Assembly (NCBI GenBank): GCA_002348095.1
Contig: DDYT01000035.1
Span: 1 to 18,168, forward strand
DNA: 18,168 bases
Origin: Erysipelotrichaceae bacterium UBA2227
Lineage (GTDB): Bacteria; Bacillota_I; Bacilli_A; Erysipelotrichales; Erysipelotrichaceae
Direction of reading: 5' to 3'
Shown here: positions 7,789 through 14,777 of the stretch, piece after piece
Layout of the letters: every line of letters begins with the position of its first letter
How positions within the stretch are numbered: the stretch's first letter is position 1
Notes under the pieces: generated by a model
The model's database searches: none
Told to the model about the DNA's origin: nothing
The model's input: only the letters and a program-made list of their open reading frames with translations
Made by a program: the position numbers and the translations under genes

Positions 7789-9042
7789 ATGGAAAAGCAA
7801 CTTTTGGCCGCTGTTGAAGTCGCTGATCATGAAATCCGATTGGTCGTCGCAGAAATCTTTAACACCCGTCTTCAGATCCTAAAGACGGAAAGAGTCGAAT
7901 GTTCGGGTTTTGACGGCATTAAGATCACCAATGAAAATGAAGTCGTACATAGTCTCAAGCGGGCTGTTGAGAATGCTTCGAAAAATATCGGCGCATCGAT
8001 CCAACAAGTCCTTTTGTTAATTCCTTCCGTAGATTTCAAGCGAGTCATGCGCAGAGTGACCGGAGAAGTGAGCCAAAACGCGACCGGAATCTCGCAAAAT
8101 GATATTCAACGGGCATATGCTTCGGTCATGCACACGGATATCGACCCTTCCTTGGAAGTGATCAACGTGATGGTCAGTAAGTATATCGTCAACGGAATCA
8201 ACATGAAGAAAGCACCGATTCACGAACCGGCAGATCACTTTGTCATGGAAACCGAAGTATATATGGCCAACCGTGAGTTGGCTTATGGATTGGCGGGCTG
8301 TATCGAGAAAGCCGGATTGGGTATCATCGATATCGTGCTGGATGCTTTTGGTGTTGCCAAGGAAGCATCGCTGTTAGAACAGTCTGCGGAAGATGTATTG
8401 ATTTCCATCCGCCTTGAAAAAGCAACGACACAATTATGCCTGTTCTCACAGGGCAAGTTATACAGTTCTGAAATTCTGGAAACCGGATATGGCGAATGGA
8501 TCAGCAAGGTCAAAGAGGCCTTTGATATACCCCTGGACGTAGCCAGCCGATTAATGATTTATAACTGTCGCTGTGACGGTCCGGTACCGACGCAGGCACC
8601 GATTTACATGTGGTCGAAAAACGGTCAGACCCATACCTGTTCACTTGCACAACTGATGGATGTATGTTGGCCGCTGATCAAACGATGGATCATCGAAATC
8701 AACCAGACGTGTGAACCGATCATAGCTGCGAAACACGCTTCGGTCGTATTCACCGGCGAAGGTGCGATCATTCAGGGATTGGATCAGGCGCTCAAAGAAG
8801 CGCTTCAGACCAAAGTTGCGTTGTATGTACCGGAAACCTTAGGTGTACGTAACGGCTGTTATACAGCATTGCTGGGGGCATTTTATATGTATAAAGACAT
8901 GGAGGCGTGGCGTCGCAGAAGCGCCGGAAGCGTCAATCTGTTTGAGTTTAATGCGATGATATCGTCCCGTAAGGGGAAAGATGGTTCCGGTGAGGAAACC
9001 TTCCCGAAACGGTTAAAAGGTATATTTGATACGAAGAAATAA
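7789..9042 (+). CDS. ftsA: Divergent FtsA-like cell division protein (actin fold, degenerate nucleotide motifs)
   Basis: A 417-residue protein directly upstream of ftsZ, in the position and length of FtsA, which anchors FtsZ filaments to the membrane. An SHS2/1C-type segment (VLLLIPSVDFKRVMRRVTGEV, residues 74-94) and a basic amphipathic C-terminal tail (FPKRLKGIFDTKK, 405-417), like the FtsA membrane-targeting helix, support the call. The ATP-binding motifs are eroded. Phosphate-1 (usually [DE]xG[ST]) reads EVAD at 10-13. Phosphate-2 (usually DxGxGTTD) reads SIRLEKATTQ at 206-215. The adenosine motif TGGG/TGGA reads TGEG at 322-325. The frame opens at a TTG at 7780, but ATG 7789 is preferred: AAAGGA at 7773-7778 is 10 bases away from it and only one base from the TTG. 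It could instead be a pilus-type or other actin-like paralogue, but ftsZ adjacency argues for FtsA. Confidence 0.8.
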   Translation: MEKQLLAAVEVADHEIRLVVAEIFNTRLQILKTERVECSGFDGIKITNENEVVHSLKRAVENASKNIGASIQQVLLLIPSVDFKRVMRRVTGEVSQNATGISQNDIQRAYASVMHTDIDPSLEVINVMVSKYIVNGINMKKAPIHEPADHFVMETEVYMANRELAYGLAGCIEKAGLGIIDIVLDAFGVAKEASLLEQSAEDVLISIRLEKATTQLCLFSQGKLYSSEILETGYGEWISKVKEAFDIPLDVASRLMIYNCRCDGPVPTQAPIYMWSKNGQTHTCSLAQLMDVCWPLIKRWIIEINQTCEPIIAAKHASVVFTGEGAIIQGLDQALKEALQTKVALYVPETLGVRNGCYTALLGAFYMYKDMEAWRRRSAGSVNLFEFNAMISSRKGKDGSGEETFPKRLKGIFDTKK

Positions 9043-9059
9043 TGTCCGGAGGATCGACA

Positions 9060-10124
9060 ATGAACGAAGATAAATATCATCAGGTAGCCAAAATCAAAGT
9101 ATTCGGCATCGGCGGGGCCGGCTGTAATGCCGTCAACCGCATGGTCGATGAGGGTTTGCAGGGAGTGGAATTTTACGTCTGCAATACCGATTTGCAGGTG
9201 CTCAATGTATCCATGGTCAAAAACAAGCTGGTTTTGGGCCGGGAAACGACCAAGGGACTTGGTGCCGGTGCTAATCCGGATATCGGGCGTAAAGCGGCTG
9301 TTGAAAGCGAAGGCGATATCCGTGCAGCCATGACGGGAAGTGATATGGTGTTTATCACGACCGGTCTGGGTGGCGGTACCGGAACCGGTGCATCACCGCT
9401 GTTTGCGAAAATCGCAAAGGAATGCGGGGCTCTGGTGGTCGGGATCGTGACCAAACCGTTTAGTTTTGAAGGTCGCAAACGCATGGATCAGGCCATCAAA
9501 GGTCTTGAGGAACTGCGTGAACATGTGGATTCGCTGATCATCGTCTCAAACAATCAGCTGCTTGAAGTGATCGGGCGTATCCCGTTTGTCGAAGCCTTTA
9601 AAGAAGCGGACAATGTGTTGCGCCAGGGTGTACAGACCATCACCGATCTTATCGCGGTTCCGGCGATGATCAATCTTGACTTTGCGGATGTCCGTGCAGT
9701 CATGGAAGGTCAGGGGACGGCACTGATCGGTATCGGGATGGCTGCCGGTGACAACAAGGCTCAGGAAGCTGCTTCAAGGGCCATTACCTCACCGCTGCTT
9801 GAAGCACAGATCCGTGGTGCACGCAATGCGATCGTCAATGTGACCGGCGGTGAAAATATTACGATTTTTGATGCCAGTGATGCGGTCGAATTCATTCGTG
9901 ATTCGGCCGGAGGTGATATCGATATCATTTTCGGAGTTGCGATCAATGAACAGATCGGTGATTCGATCATTGTTACGGTCATTGCAACCGGTTTTGACCT
10001 GCCGAAAGTATCTCCGCTGACCCAGCCGGTCCAATCGGCTGCGAAGGTGGTCGAAGTGATCAAAAACGAAAAACCCAGCCAGGACGATGACGGAAATATT
10101 CCGGGATTCTTCCGTTCAAGATAA
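9060..10124 (+). CDS. ftsZ: Cell division GTPase FtsZ
   Basis: A 354-residue tubulin homologue that polymerises into the cytokinetic ring. The N-terminal GTPase domain has GIGGAGCNAVNRM at residues 16-28 and the tubulin signature GGGTGTG at 104-110. The T7 synergy loop NLDFAD at 205-210 supplies the catalytic aspartates to the next subunit. After the globular domain (to about 315) a short linker of about 30 residues leads to the C-terminal peptide NIPGFFRSR (346-354), the part that contacts FtsA and other membrane anchors. The frame opens at ATG 9042, but GGAGG at 9048-9052 lies downstream of it and 7 bases before ATG 9060, so 9060 is the start. It sits 17 bases after the ftsA-like gene with no terminator between, so the two are cotranscribed. 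Confidence 0.97.
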   Translation: MNEDKYHQVAKIKVFGIGGAGCNAVNRMVDEGLQGVEFYVCNTDLQVLNVSMVKNKLVLGRETTKGLGAGANPDIGRKAAVESEGDIRAAMTGSDMVFITTGLGGGTGTGASPLFAKIAKECGALVVGIVTKPFSFEGRKRMDQAIKGLEELREHVDSLIIVSNNQLLEVIGRIPFVEAFKEADNVLRQGVQTITDLIAVPAMINLDFADVRAVMEGQGTALIGIGMAAGDNKAQEAASRAITSPLLEAQIRGARNAIVNVTGGENITIFDASDAVEFIRDSAGGDIDIIFGVAINEQIGDSIIVTVIATGFDLPKVSPLTQPVQSAAKVVEVIKNEKPSQDDDGNIPGFFRSR

Positions 10125-10143
10125 AAGAGCGCAAGCTCTTTTT
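10123..10143 (+). terminator. Intrinsic terminator after ftsZ
   Basis: An 8-bp stem AAAAGAGC/GCTCTTTT with a GCAA (GNRA) tetraloop at 10131-10134 ends in a T-run. It overlaps the last base or two of the ftsZ stop codon. Confidence 0.88.
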
Positions 10144-10156
10144 CATTGCATATGTT

Positions 10157-10185
10157 TTGTTTATTTTTGTAAACATTGGTAAAAT
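10157..10185 (+). promoter_or_regulatory. Probable promoter with inverted repeat for the 10204 gene
   Basis: TTGTTT (10157-10162) and TAAAAT (10180-10185) are separated by 17 bases, 19 bases before the start codon. The inverted repeat TGTTTA-TTTTTG-TAAACA (10158-10175) overlaps the -35 and fills most of the spacer, a good place for a repressor. Since ftsZ has its own terminator, this promoter should drive the gene separately. Confidence 0.55.
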
Positions 10186-10203
10186 ACATGTCAGGAGGAG
10201 ATT

Positions 10204-10665
10204 ATGAAACTTTTGTACGTGAAAGCCAGTGTGTTTACGGCGAGTTACCGGTGTACCCAGGTGCGCCAGCGGCTCATCCGATTCATCAATCAAAATCCGC
10301 CCAGTGCCATCGCCATCAGCGGTATGCAGGACAGTCAGCGACTGACGATGCATCAGTTTGTCAACCAGTTAAATCATCCGGAAATCCGGATTTTAGATAC
10401 ACCGGGTCAATATCAGATCCAAGACTTAACGGTCACTCTTTCATCGCATTATTTATCTGCAGGAGAACTCACGATCGTACCGATTGAGGGAACGGTCGCT
10501 GTCGTTGAGAAAGTCAACCGATGTCGGGTTTCTTATATGCTTTTCGACATTTTTGCACAGGAAGAGTTTGCGGACTACAACGGAGAACTTGACGATATCC
10601 TGATCGAAGAACTTACCCAAATGCTCAAAGGTGAGAAACTCAAGGAAAAGAAAGGAATTAACTGA
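10204..10665 (+). CDS. Conserved-looking hypothetical protein downstream of ftsZ
   Basis: A 153-residue protein that I do not recognise. It starts at an ATG 5 bases after AGGAGG (10193-10198) and has its own promoter and terminator, so it is very likely a real gene. No signal peptide or membrane helix is apparent. The N-terminal half looks alpha/beta (strand MKLLYVKAS, a basic helix VRQRLIRFINQ, strand AIAISG). The middle has SAGELTIVPIEGTVAVVEK, which looks like paired strands. The C-terminus is an acidic helix (GELDDILIEELTQML) ending in a lysine-rich tail (KGEKLKEKKGIN). Three cysteines are not arranged as a metal site, and no P-loop or catalytic motif is visible. Adjacency to ftsA-ftsZ could suggest a role in division, but the separate transcription unit weakens that. 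Confidence 0.75.
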   Translation: MKLLYVKASVFTASYRCTQVRQRLIRFINQNPPSAIAISGMQDSQRLTMHQFVNQLNHPEIRILDTPGQYQIQDLTVTLSSHYLSAGELTIVPIEGTVAVVEKVNRCRVSYMLFDIFAQEEFADYNGELDDILIEELTQMLKGEKLKEKKGIN

Positions 10666-10684
10666 CGGCCATGCCGTTTTCTTT
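10664..10684 (+). terminator. Intrinsic terminator after the hypothetical gene
   Basis: A 5-bp GC-rich stem ACGGC/GCCGT (10666-10670 with 10674-10678 or within a base) with a CAT loop is followed by TTTCTTTC. It starts at the stop codon of the upstream gene. Confidence 0.7.
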
Positions 10685-10687
10685 CAT

Positions 10688-10708
10688 AAAAAATGGCTCG
10701 TGGAGCCA
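10688..10708 (-). terminator. Intrinsic terminator for the HAD gene
   Basis: Read on the - strand, TGGCTC/GAGCCA (10694-10699 with 10703-10708) forms a 6-bp stem with a 3-base loop, followed by a run of T (six A at 10688-10693 on the + strand). It lies directly after the stop of the HAD phosphatase. Confidence 0.82.
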
Positions 10709-10710
10709 AC

Positions 10711-11490
10711 TTATAACAGATTGAGTTTTATACACGCCTGATAGATCCCGTCATCACTGACCGCCGCCGTAACCAGGGTGGCTTTTTCTTTTAACAGGGC
10801 ATTTCCGTTACCTAAGGCAACGCTGATATCCGCATGTCTGAACATTTCCATATCATTGAGCGAATCGCCAAAAGCGATGTAAGAATCAGGCATTCCCCAA
10901 TGATCCAGCATTTGCCGGATGCCGGTATACTTGGAGTGGTCACTGCTGATGATATCCGCATACGTTGATTCTCCAGGCATGACCAATGTTCCGTTCAGTT
11001 CCATAAATTTCTTGTAATCATAGCCTTTAGGCGCATAGACCAAAATCATATCAACATCTTCCCCCTGATATGGCTTGACAAGAGCGGGAACGGGAATCTT
11101 GAAAAAGGCATGGGCTGCCAAAACATTTTCATCTGATTCAAAGCGCATAAAATCCGGCTGACCTTCAAACTGCATATTTAATCCGTCTTCGATGACGATT
11201 TGCTCGATTTGCCGTACGACGTCGGGATCCATCACGGAATGATAAAAGCGCTGCTGATGCCGGTCATACAGCTGCTGGCCGTTGCTGGTCACAAATCCGT
11301 CCCAAGCAATGATTTCCGTGACCCCGGCCTTCTTACAGTCACTGAAGTTCCTTCCGGTCGCGATACCGAGTTTATACCCCTTATCCTTCAGACGGATCAG
11401 GGTTTCGACGGTCGAAGCCGGTATCGTATGAGTCACTGAGTCCAGCAGTGTCCCGTCAACATCAAAGAAAATGGCTTTTATATCCTTCAT
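10711..11490 (-). CDS. HAD-superfamily phosphatase, Cof type (class IIB cap)
   Basis: A 259-residue hydrolase of the Cof/YwtE-like subfamily, which dephosphorylates small metabolites such as sugar phosphates, nucleotides or cofactor intermediates; the substrate cannot be read from the sequence. Motif I is FFDVDGTLLDS with nucleophile D10 and acid-base D12. Motif II is IATGR (T in position). A lysine in SDHSKYTGI probably serves as motif III. Motif IV is GDSLND with D209 and D213, binding Mg. The large insert between motifs II and III is the type IIB cap. GAGGTG precedes the ATG. It is monocistronic, divergent from the PHP gene, with its own promoter and terminator; a cre-like site lies just upstream of its -35. 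Confidence 0.9.
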   Translation of the reverse strand: MKDIKAIFFDVDGTLLDSVTHTIPASTVETLIRLKDKGYKLGIATGRNFSDCKKAGVTEIIAWDGFVTSNGQQLYDRHQQRFYHSVMDPDVVRQIEQIVIEDGLNMQFEGQPDFMRFESDENVLAAHAFFKIPVPALVKPYQGEDVDMILVYAPKGYDYKKFMELNGTLVMPGESTYADIISSDHSKYTGIRQMLDHWGMPDSYIAFGDSLNDMEMFRHADISVALGNGNALLKEKATLVTAAVSDDGIYQACIKLNLL

Positions 11491-11508
11491 ACATACACCT
11501 CACGATTC

Positions 11509-11537
11509 ATTATACGATAAAATTTCGGATTTACCAA
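11509..11537 (-). promoter_or_regulatory. Strong SigA-type promoter of the HAD gene
   Basis: On the - strand, TTGGTA (11532-11537) and a perfect TATAAT (11509-11514) are 17 bases apart, about 18 bases before the start codon. Confidence 0.75.
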
Positions 11538-11548
11538 CGAACCGTCTT

Positions 11549-11564
11549 TTGTAAGCGATTACTT
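11549..11564. promoter_or_regulatory. cre-like CcpA operator
   Basis: The 16-base TTGTAAGCGATTACTT matches the catabolite-responsive element consensus WTGNNARCGNWWWCAW at 15 of 16 positions (the A of the final CAW is T) and keeps the central CG. It lies 12 bases upstream of the HAD -35 and about 35 bases upstream of the PHP gene's -10, so CcpA bound here could act on either gene. Binding is inferred from the consensus only. Confidence 0.55.
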
Positions 11565-11598
11565 TTTTCGGTCAACTTCCAAAATATCGAAAAGGGTG

Positions 11599-11604
11599 TA
11601 TACT
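11599..11604 (+). promoter_or_regulatory. Possible -10 element of the PHP gene
   Basis: TATACT matches the -10 consensus at five of six bases and lies about 20 bases before the start codon. No good -35 is seen at 16-18 bases (TTCCAA at 16), so the promoter may be weak or activated. Confidence 0.45.
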
Positions 11605-11624
11605 AGGGGTATTGGAGGTATCGT

Positions 11625-12347
11625 ATGAAAACAATCGCAGACTTACATATCCATACGATTTCCAGCGGTCATGCGTACAGTACATTGCAGGAAATCGTTC
11701 AATATGCCAAATCCATCGGTTTACCGATGGTCGGAATCAGTGATCATGGTCCGGGAATGCCGGGCGGTGCACATTTGTTTCACTTTTTGAATATGCGTAT
11801 CTTACCGAAGGAAATCGACGGAGTCCGGGTGATCCGGGGAATCGAAGTCAACATCATGGATCATCAGGGATCGATCGATGTGGATGATCGGACACTTTCT
11901 TTGACGCAGTATGCCATAGCTTCACTGCATCCGCCGTGTGTGCCGTTTGCGGATAAAAAAACCAATACCGAAACACTGATCAAGGTCATGGGCATCGAGG
12001 GCATCCAAATCATCGGTCATCCCGATGATGAGCGGTATCCGCTTGATTTTGACGCTATAGCCTATGCTGCAAAACAGCACCATGTCCTGTTGGAAATCAA
12101 TAACTCTTCGATGAACGGTGTTTCGGCCCGATCCAACAGCAAAACCGTAATCAAGGAGTTGCTGGCTGCATGCAAACGACATCAGACACATGTGGTTTTT
12201 GGTTCAGATGCCCATGTCAGCTTCGATGTCGGAAACTTTACCTACTGTCATCAGATCATAAAGGAATGTGATTTTCCGTTGGAACTGGTGGTCAATCATC
12301 AGATGGAAAAACTGAAATCATTCCTTCCGAAAGTGTTCAACGACTGA
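11625..12347 (+). CDS. PHP-domain metal-dependent hydrolase, YcdX-like
   Basis: A 240-residue polymerase-and-histidinol-phosphatase (PHP) protein of the YcdX family, predicted phosphatases with a trinuclear metal centre. All expected ligands can be placed: H8 and H10 (DLHIHT), H16, H41 (SDHG), E74 (GIEVNI), H102, H132 (IGHPDD), D195 and H197 (GSDAHV). They match the E. coli YcdX spacing almost residue for residue. Length is normal for the family (about 240-245). GGAGG lies 8 bases or so before the ATG. It is monocistronic. The natural substrate is not known from sequence. It is not histidinol phosphatase HisK by context, as no his genes are near. Confidence 0.92.
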   Translation: MKTIADLHIHTISSGHAYSTLQEIVQYAKSIGLPMVGISDHGPGMPGGAHLFHFLNMRILPKEIDGVRVIRGIEVNIMDHQGSIDVDDRTLSLTQYAIASLHPPCVPFADKKTNTETLIKVMGIEGIQIIGHPDDERYPLDFDAIAYAAKQHHVLLEINNSSMNGVSARSNSKTVIKELLAACKRHQTHVVFGSDAHVSFDVGNFTYCHQIIKECDFPLELVVNHQMEKLKSFLPKVFND

Positions 12348-12360
12348 CTGTTGCATAGAA

Positions 12361-12385
12361 AAGGCGGCTTAGCCGCCATTTTTAT
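12361..12385. terminator. Bidirectional terminator between PHP and MFS genes
   Basis: A 6-bp all-GC stem GGCGGC/GCCGCC (12363-12368 with 12372-12377) has a TTA loop. On the + strand it is followed by ATTTTTATT; on the - strand by TTTT. It can end both converging transcripts. Confidence 0.85.
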
Positions 12386-13587
12386 TGTGACAATACGATT
12401 TTTGCAGAGGTAGGTTTGTGCTCGCCTTTCGGAGTCAGCCGGGTCAGCAAGACACCGACAACCGCCAAAACCGCTGCAATCAGAAACGTCGTTTTCAGAC
12501 CGCCGACGGTGGCCACGATGATCGGGCCGACCAAAGCCGCCACTCCATAGGCCTGATATACGATACCGTAATTGGCGCCGAGATTTTTCACGCCGAAGTA
12601 CTCATTGGTCACCGTCGGGAATACCGCAAGGAAACCGCCGAAACAGAAAGCGACCGTAGCCAATGTAATGAAGAAGGTAAGGTAAGAAAGGGAAACGATG
12701 CTTAATGCGGTCATGGCCAGCGCAGTCATGGCAAACATGATGGAAATCATCCGGATGCGACCAAACCGGTCGGACAAAGACCCCCAGCTGATTCGGCCGG
12801 CAGCATTAAACAAAGCGATGACCGTTACCGCATTGGCGGCGGTCATATCATCCAATCCGGCCAGCTGCATGCCGATATCTTTGGCCAGTCCGATGACCAA
12901 AAGACCGCTGGTACTGGCAAACAGAAACATGATCCAGATTAACACAAATGAACGCGTACGAATCATTTGCGAGGGCGTAAACTGATTATCAGGCTGATTC
13001 AAGGCAACCGAAGATGCTTGGCCGGCAGCGGGTGTGCGAAGCAAAGATGCTCCGATCAGTCCGGCAACGGCACAAATCACACCAAGGATCAGAAACGTCT
13101 GCATGACTCCTTGAACGGATATGAAATACTGAATGGCAGATTTGAATACCAACGAACCTAAACCAAAGGCACCGACCGCGATCCCGGTAATCAGCCCTTT
13201 GCGCTTGGGATACCATTTGACAAGAGTCGAAAGAGGACATACATAAACAAATCCGACGCCGGCACCGGCAATGATGCCATAACTTATATATAATTGCCAT
13301 AGTTCACGGATTTGTGAGGTCAGTATCAGGCCGCCGCTGTAAAGCAAAATGCCGATCGTCGCTACCAGACGGGGTCCTTTTCGATCCTGTAATCTCCCCG
13401 CAAATACCGTCGCAAAGGCAAATACGAAGATAGCGATGGAATAAGCCAGAAAAACATCATCGCGGTTCCAGCCAAAGGCTGCTGACAGAGGCTGATTGAA
13501 TAAACTCCACGTATAGATACTTCCGATACACAACTGAATCAATACAGCTCCGGCAACGATCCATCCGGGGTGGTTTGATTTTCTCAT
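12382..13587 (-). CDS. MFS transporter of the oxalate/formate antiporter (OFA) family
   Basis: A 401-residue membrane protein with about 12 hydrophobic helices. The N-terminus (HPGWIVAGAVLIQLCIGSIY) and the TM10-11 region (FPTVTNEYFGVKNLGANYGI) are typical of the OFA family, which includes OxlT. Two copies of the major facilitator loop motif are seen: GRLQDRKGPR after TM2 and GSLSDRFGRIR after TM8. The substrate is probably a small carboxylate, but it cannot be fixed; no oxalyl-CoA decarboxylase or formyl-CoA transferase genes are nearby, so oxalate is not favoured. AAGGAGA precedes the ATG. It forms its own transcription unit, with a promoter at 13628-13656 and a palindrome between promoter and start. 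Confidence 0.87.
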   Translation of the reverse strand: MRKSNHPGWIVAGAVLIQLCIGSIYTWSLFNQPLSAAFGWNRDDVFLAYSIAIFVFAFATVFAGRLQDRKGPRLVATIGILLYSGGLILTSQIRELWQLYISYGIIAGAGVGFVYVCPLSTLVKWYPKRKGLITGIAVGAFGLGSLVFKSAIQYFISVQGVMQTFLILGVICAVAGLIGASLLRTPAAGQASSVALNQPDNQFTPSQMIRTRSFVLIWIMFLFASTSGLLVIGLAKDIGMQLAGLDDMTAANAVTVIALFNAAGRISWGSLSDRFGRIRMISIMFAMTALAMTALSIVSLSYLTFFITLATVAFCFGGFLAVFPTVTNEYFGVKNLGANYGIVYQAYGVAALVGPIIVATVGGLKTTFLIAAVLAVVGVLLTRLTPKGEHKPTSAKIVLSQ

Positions 13588-13603
13588 ACATACTTCTCCT
13601 TAC

Positions 13604-13617
13604 CTTAGAAATCTAAG
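13604..13617. repeat. Palindrome CTTAGA-AA-TCTAAG in the MFS leader
   Basis: A perfect 6-2-6 inverted repeat lies just downstream of the predicted transcription start of the MFS gene (-10 at 13628-13633) and before its ribosome binding site. This is a typical spot for a repressor operator. No known regulator consensus is recognised. Confidence 0.5.
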
Positions 13618-13627
13618 TGATGGACCT

Positions 13628-13656
13628 ATTCTACGTGAGCAGAAAACAGAAGACAA
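13628..13656 (-). promoter_or_regulatory. Probable promoter of the MFS gene
   Basis: On the - strand, TTGTCT (13651-13656) and TAGAAT (13628-13633) are exactly 17 bases apart, about 40 bases before the start codon. The rest of the gap to 13735 is A/T-rich, with no gene or clear signal seen. Confidence 0.6.
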
Positions 13657-13734
13657 GTAAAATTATTCCTGTGGATTTCAAGTTCGTTTACCGTAACTGA
13701 ACCTTTGAAAAAAACATTGGATAAAATGCACAAT

Positions 13735-13753
13735 AAAACGCGGACTTGCCGCG
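13735..13753 (-). terminator. Intrinsic terminator of the maoC-bcd-etfBA operon
   Basis: On the - strand, CGCGG/CCGCG (13739-13743 with 13749-13753) closes a 5-base loop and is followed by TTTTATT. It lies 11 bases after the etfA stop codon. Confidence 0.8.
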
Positions 13754-13764
13754 CTTTACAGTTT

Positions 13765-14766
13765 TCAGTTAAGAATCTTATTTAGTTCTTCTGTCAGCTT
13801 CGGTAAGATCGTGACCGCATCACCGACGATGCCTACATGCGCGATCTGGAAGATGGCGGCATTGGGATCGCTGTTGATCGCAATGATGCATTCAGCCTTA
13901 TCCATACCGGCCGTATGCTGTACTGCACCGGAGATACCGCAGGCAATGTATACCAGCGGACGCACGGTTTTCCCAGTCTGACCGACCTGAACATCCTTGC
14001 CCAGTACGCCGGTTTCAACCAGTCCGCGTGAGGCTCCGACTTCCGCATGCAGGGTATCTGCCAGACTTCTGATCAGATCCATGTGCTTGACCATCGAACG
14101 GCCGGCTGAGACGATGATCCGCGCTTTGGCGATGTCATTGGCTTTGGCCTGCTGAACTTCTCTTTTTAAGATTTCGACCCAATCGGTTGCATCCAGTTCG
14201 GTTTCGAAACGGATGATTTCACCTTGATTTGCTTCTTTTTCAATTTTCTCAAAAACATTGGGACGGATCGTTGCCATCTGCGGACGGTGATTCGGACAGA
14301 CGATCGTACCGAACAGGTTTCCGCCAAAGGCAGGGCGTGTCACAAGTAACAGCGATGTGTCGGAGGTCATATCGACTTCGATGATCGTTGCATCTGCGGT
14401 CAGTCCGGTATCGACACGGGCTGCAACCCGCGGTGCAATATCACGGCCGATGACCGTTGCACCGATCAGGACGCTGTCTGGCTGACAGTGACGGATCACA
14501 TCGGCCAAAACCTTGGTCGTATGCTGCGTCGTGGCTTCTTTGAGTTTCTCATGTTCGCAGAGTATAACTTTATCTGCTCCATATCTAAAGAGGATCGGTG
14601 TCAGATTTTCGATTTGATAACCCGGCAAAACGGCAACGACATCATGATTCATGCCTTTTTCGGCATACTGACCTTTGAGTTTGCGGGCTTCACTGAGCAG
14701 TTGCAGACTGACTTCGGCAACGATGTTCTGACGTGTCTCAATGTACACGAATATATCTTTTGTCAT
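13765..14766 (-). CDS. etfA: Electron transfer flavoprotein alpha subunit
   Basis: A 333-residue Etf alpha subunit, partner of EtfB, carrying electrons to or from acyl-CoA dehydrogenase. The N-terminal domain (about 1-195) has the ETF fold. The C-terminal FAD-binding domain (about 213-333) shows the family blocks AGRSMVKHMD, GASRGLVETG (244-253), QVGQTGKTVRP, the flavin-contacting ISGAVQH (278-284) and AINSDPNAAIF. The last block usually reads APIF followed by ADYGIVGD; here AAIFQIAHVGIVGD is a small change. AAGGAGAAC precedes the ATG. It is 11 bases after etfB and last in the operon. Association with a Bcd-type dehydrogenase suggests the electron-bifurcating (NADH/ferredoxin) Etf type, but this is inference. 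Confidence 0.95.
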   Translation of the reverse strand: MTKDIFVYIETRQNIVAEVSLQLLSEARKLKGQYAEKGMNHDVVAVLPGYQIENLTPILFRYGADKVILCEHEKLKEATTQHTTKVLADVIRHCQPDSVLIGATVIGRDIAPRVAARVDTGLTADATIIEVDMTSDTSLLLVTRPAFGGNLFGTIVCPNHRPQMATIRPNVFEKIEKEANQGEIIRFETELDATDWVEILKREVQQAKANDIAKARIIVSAGRSMVKHMDLIRSLADTLHAEVGASRGLVETGVLGKDVQVGQTGKTVRPLVYIACGISGAVQHTAGMDKAECIIAINSDPNAAIFQIAHVGIVGDAVTILPKLTEELNKILN

Positions 14767-14777
14767 GGATGTTCTCC

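Noticed and set aside
9042..9059. FtsZ start at ATG 9042
   Set aside because: The Shine-Dalgarno GGAGG lies inside this extension and serves ATG 9060; residues MSGGST are not typical for FtsZ.
12382..13587. Oxalate use system based on the OxlT-like transporter
   Set aside because: No oxalyl-CoA decarboxylase or formyl-CoA transferase is near, and the gene is a separate unit; OFA proteins carry varied substrates.
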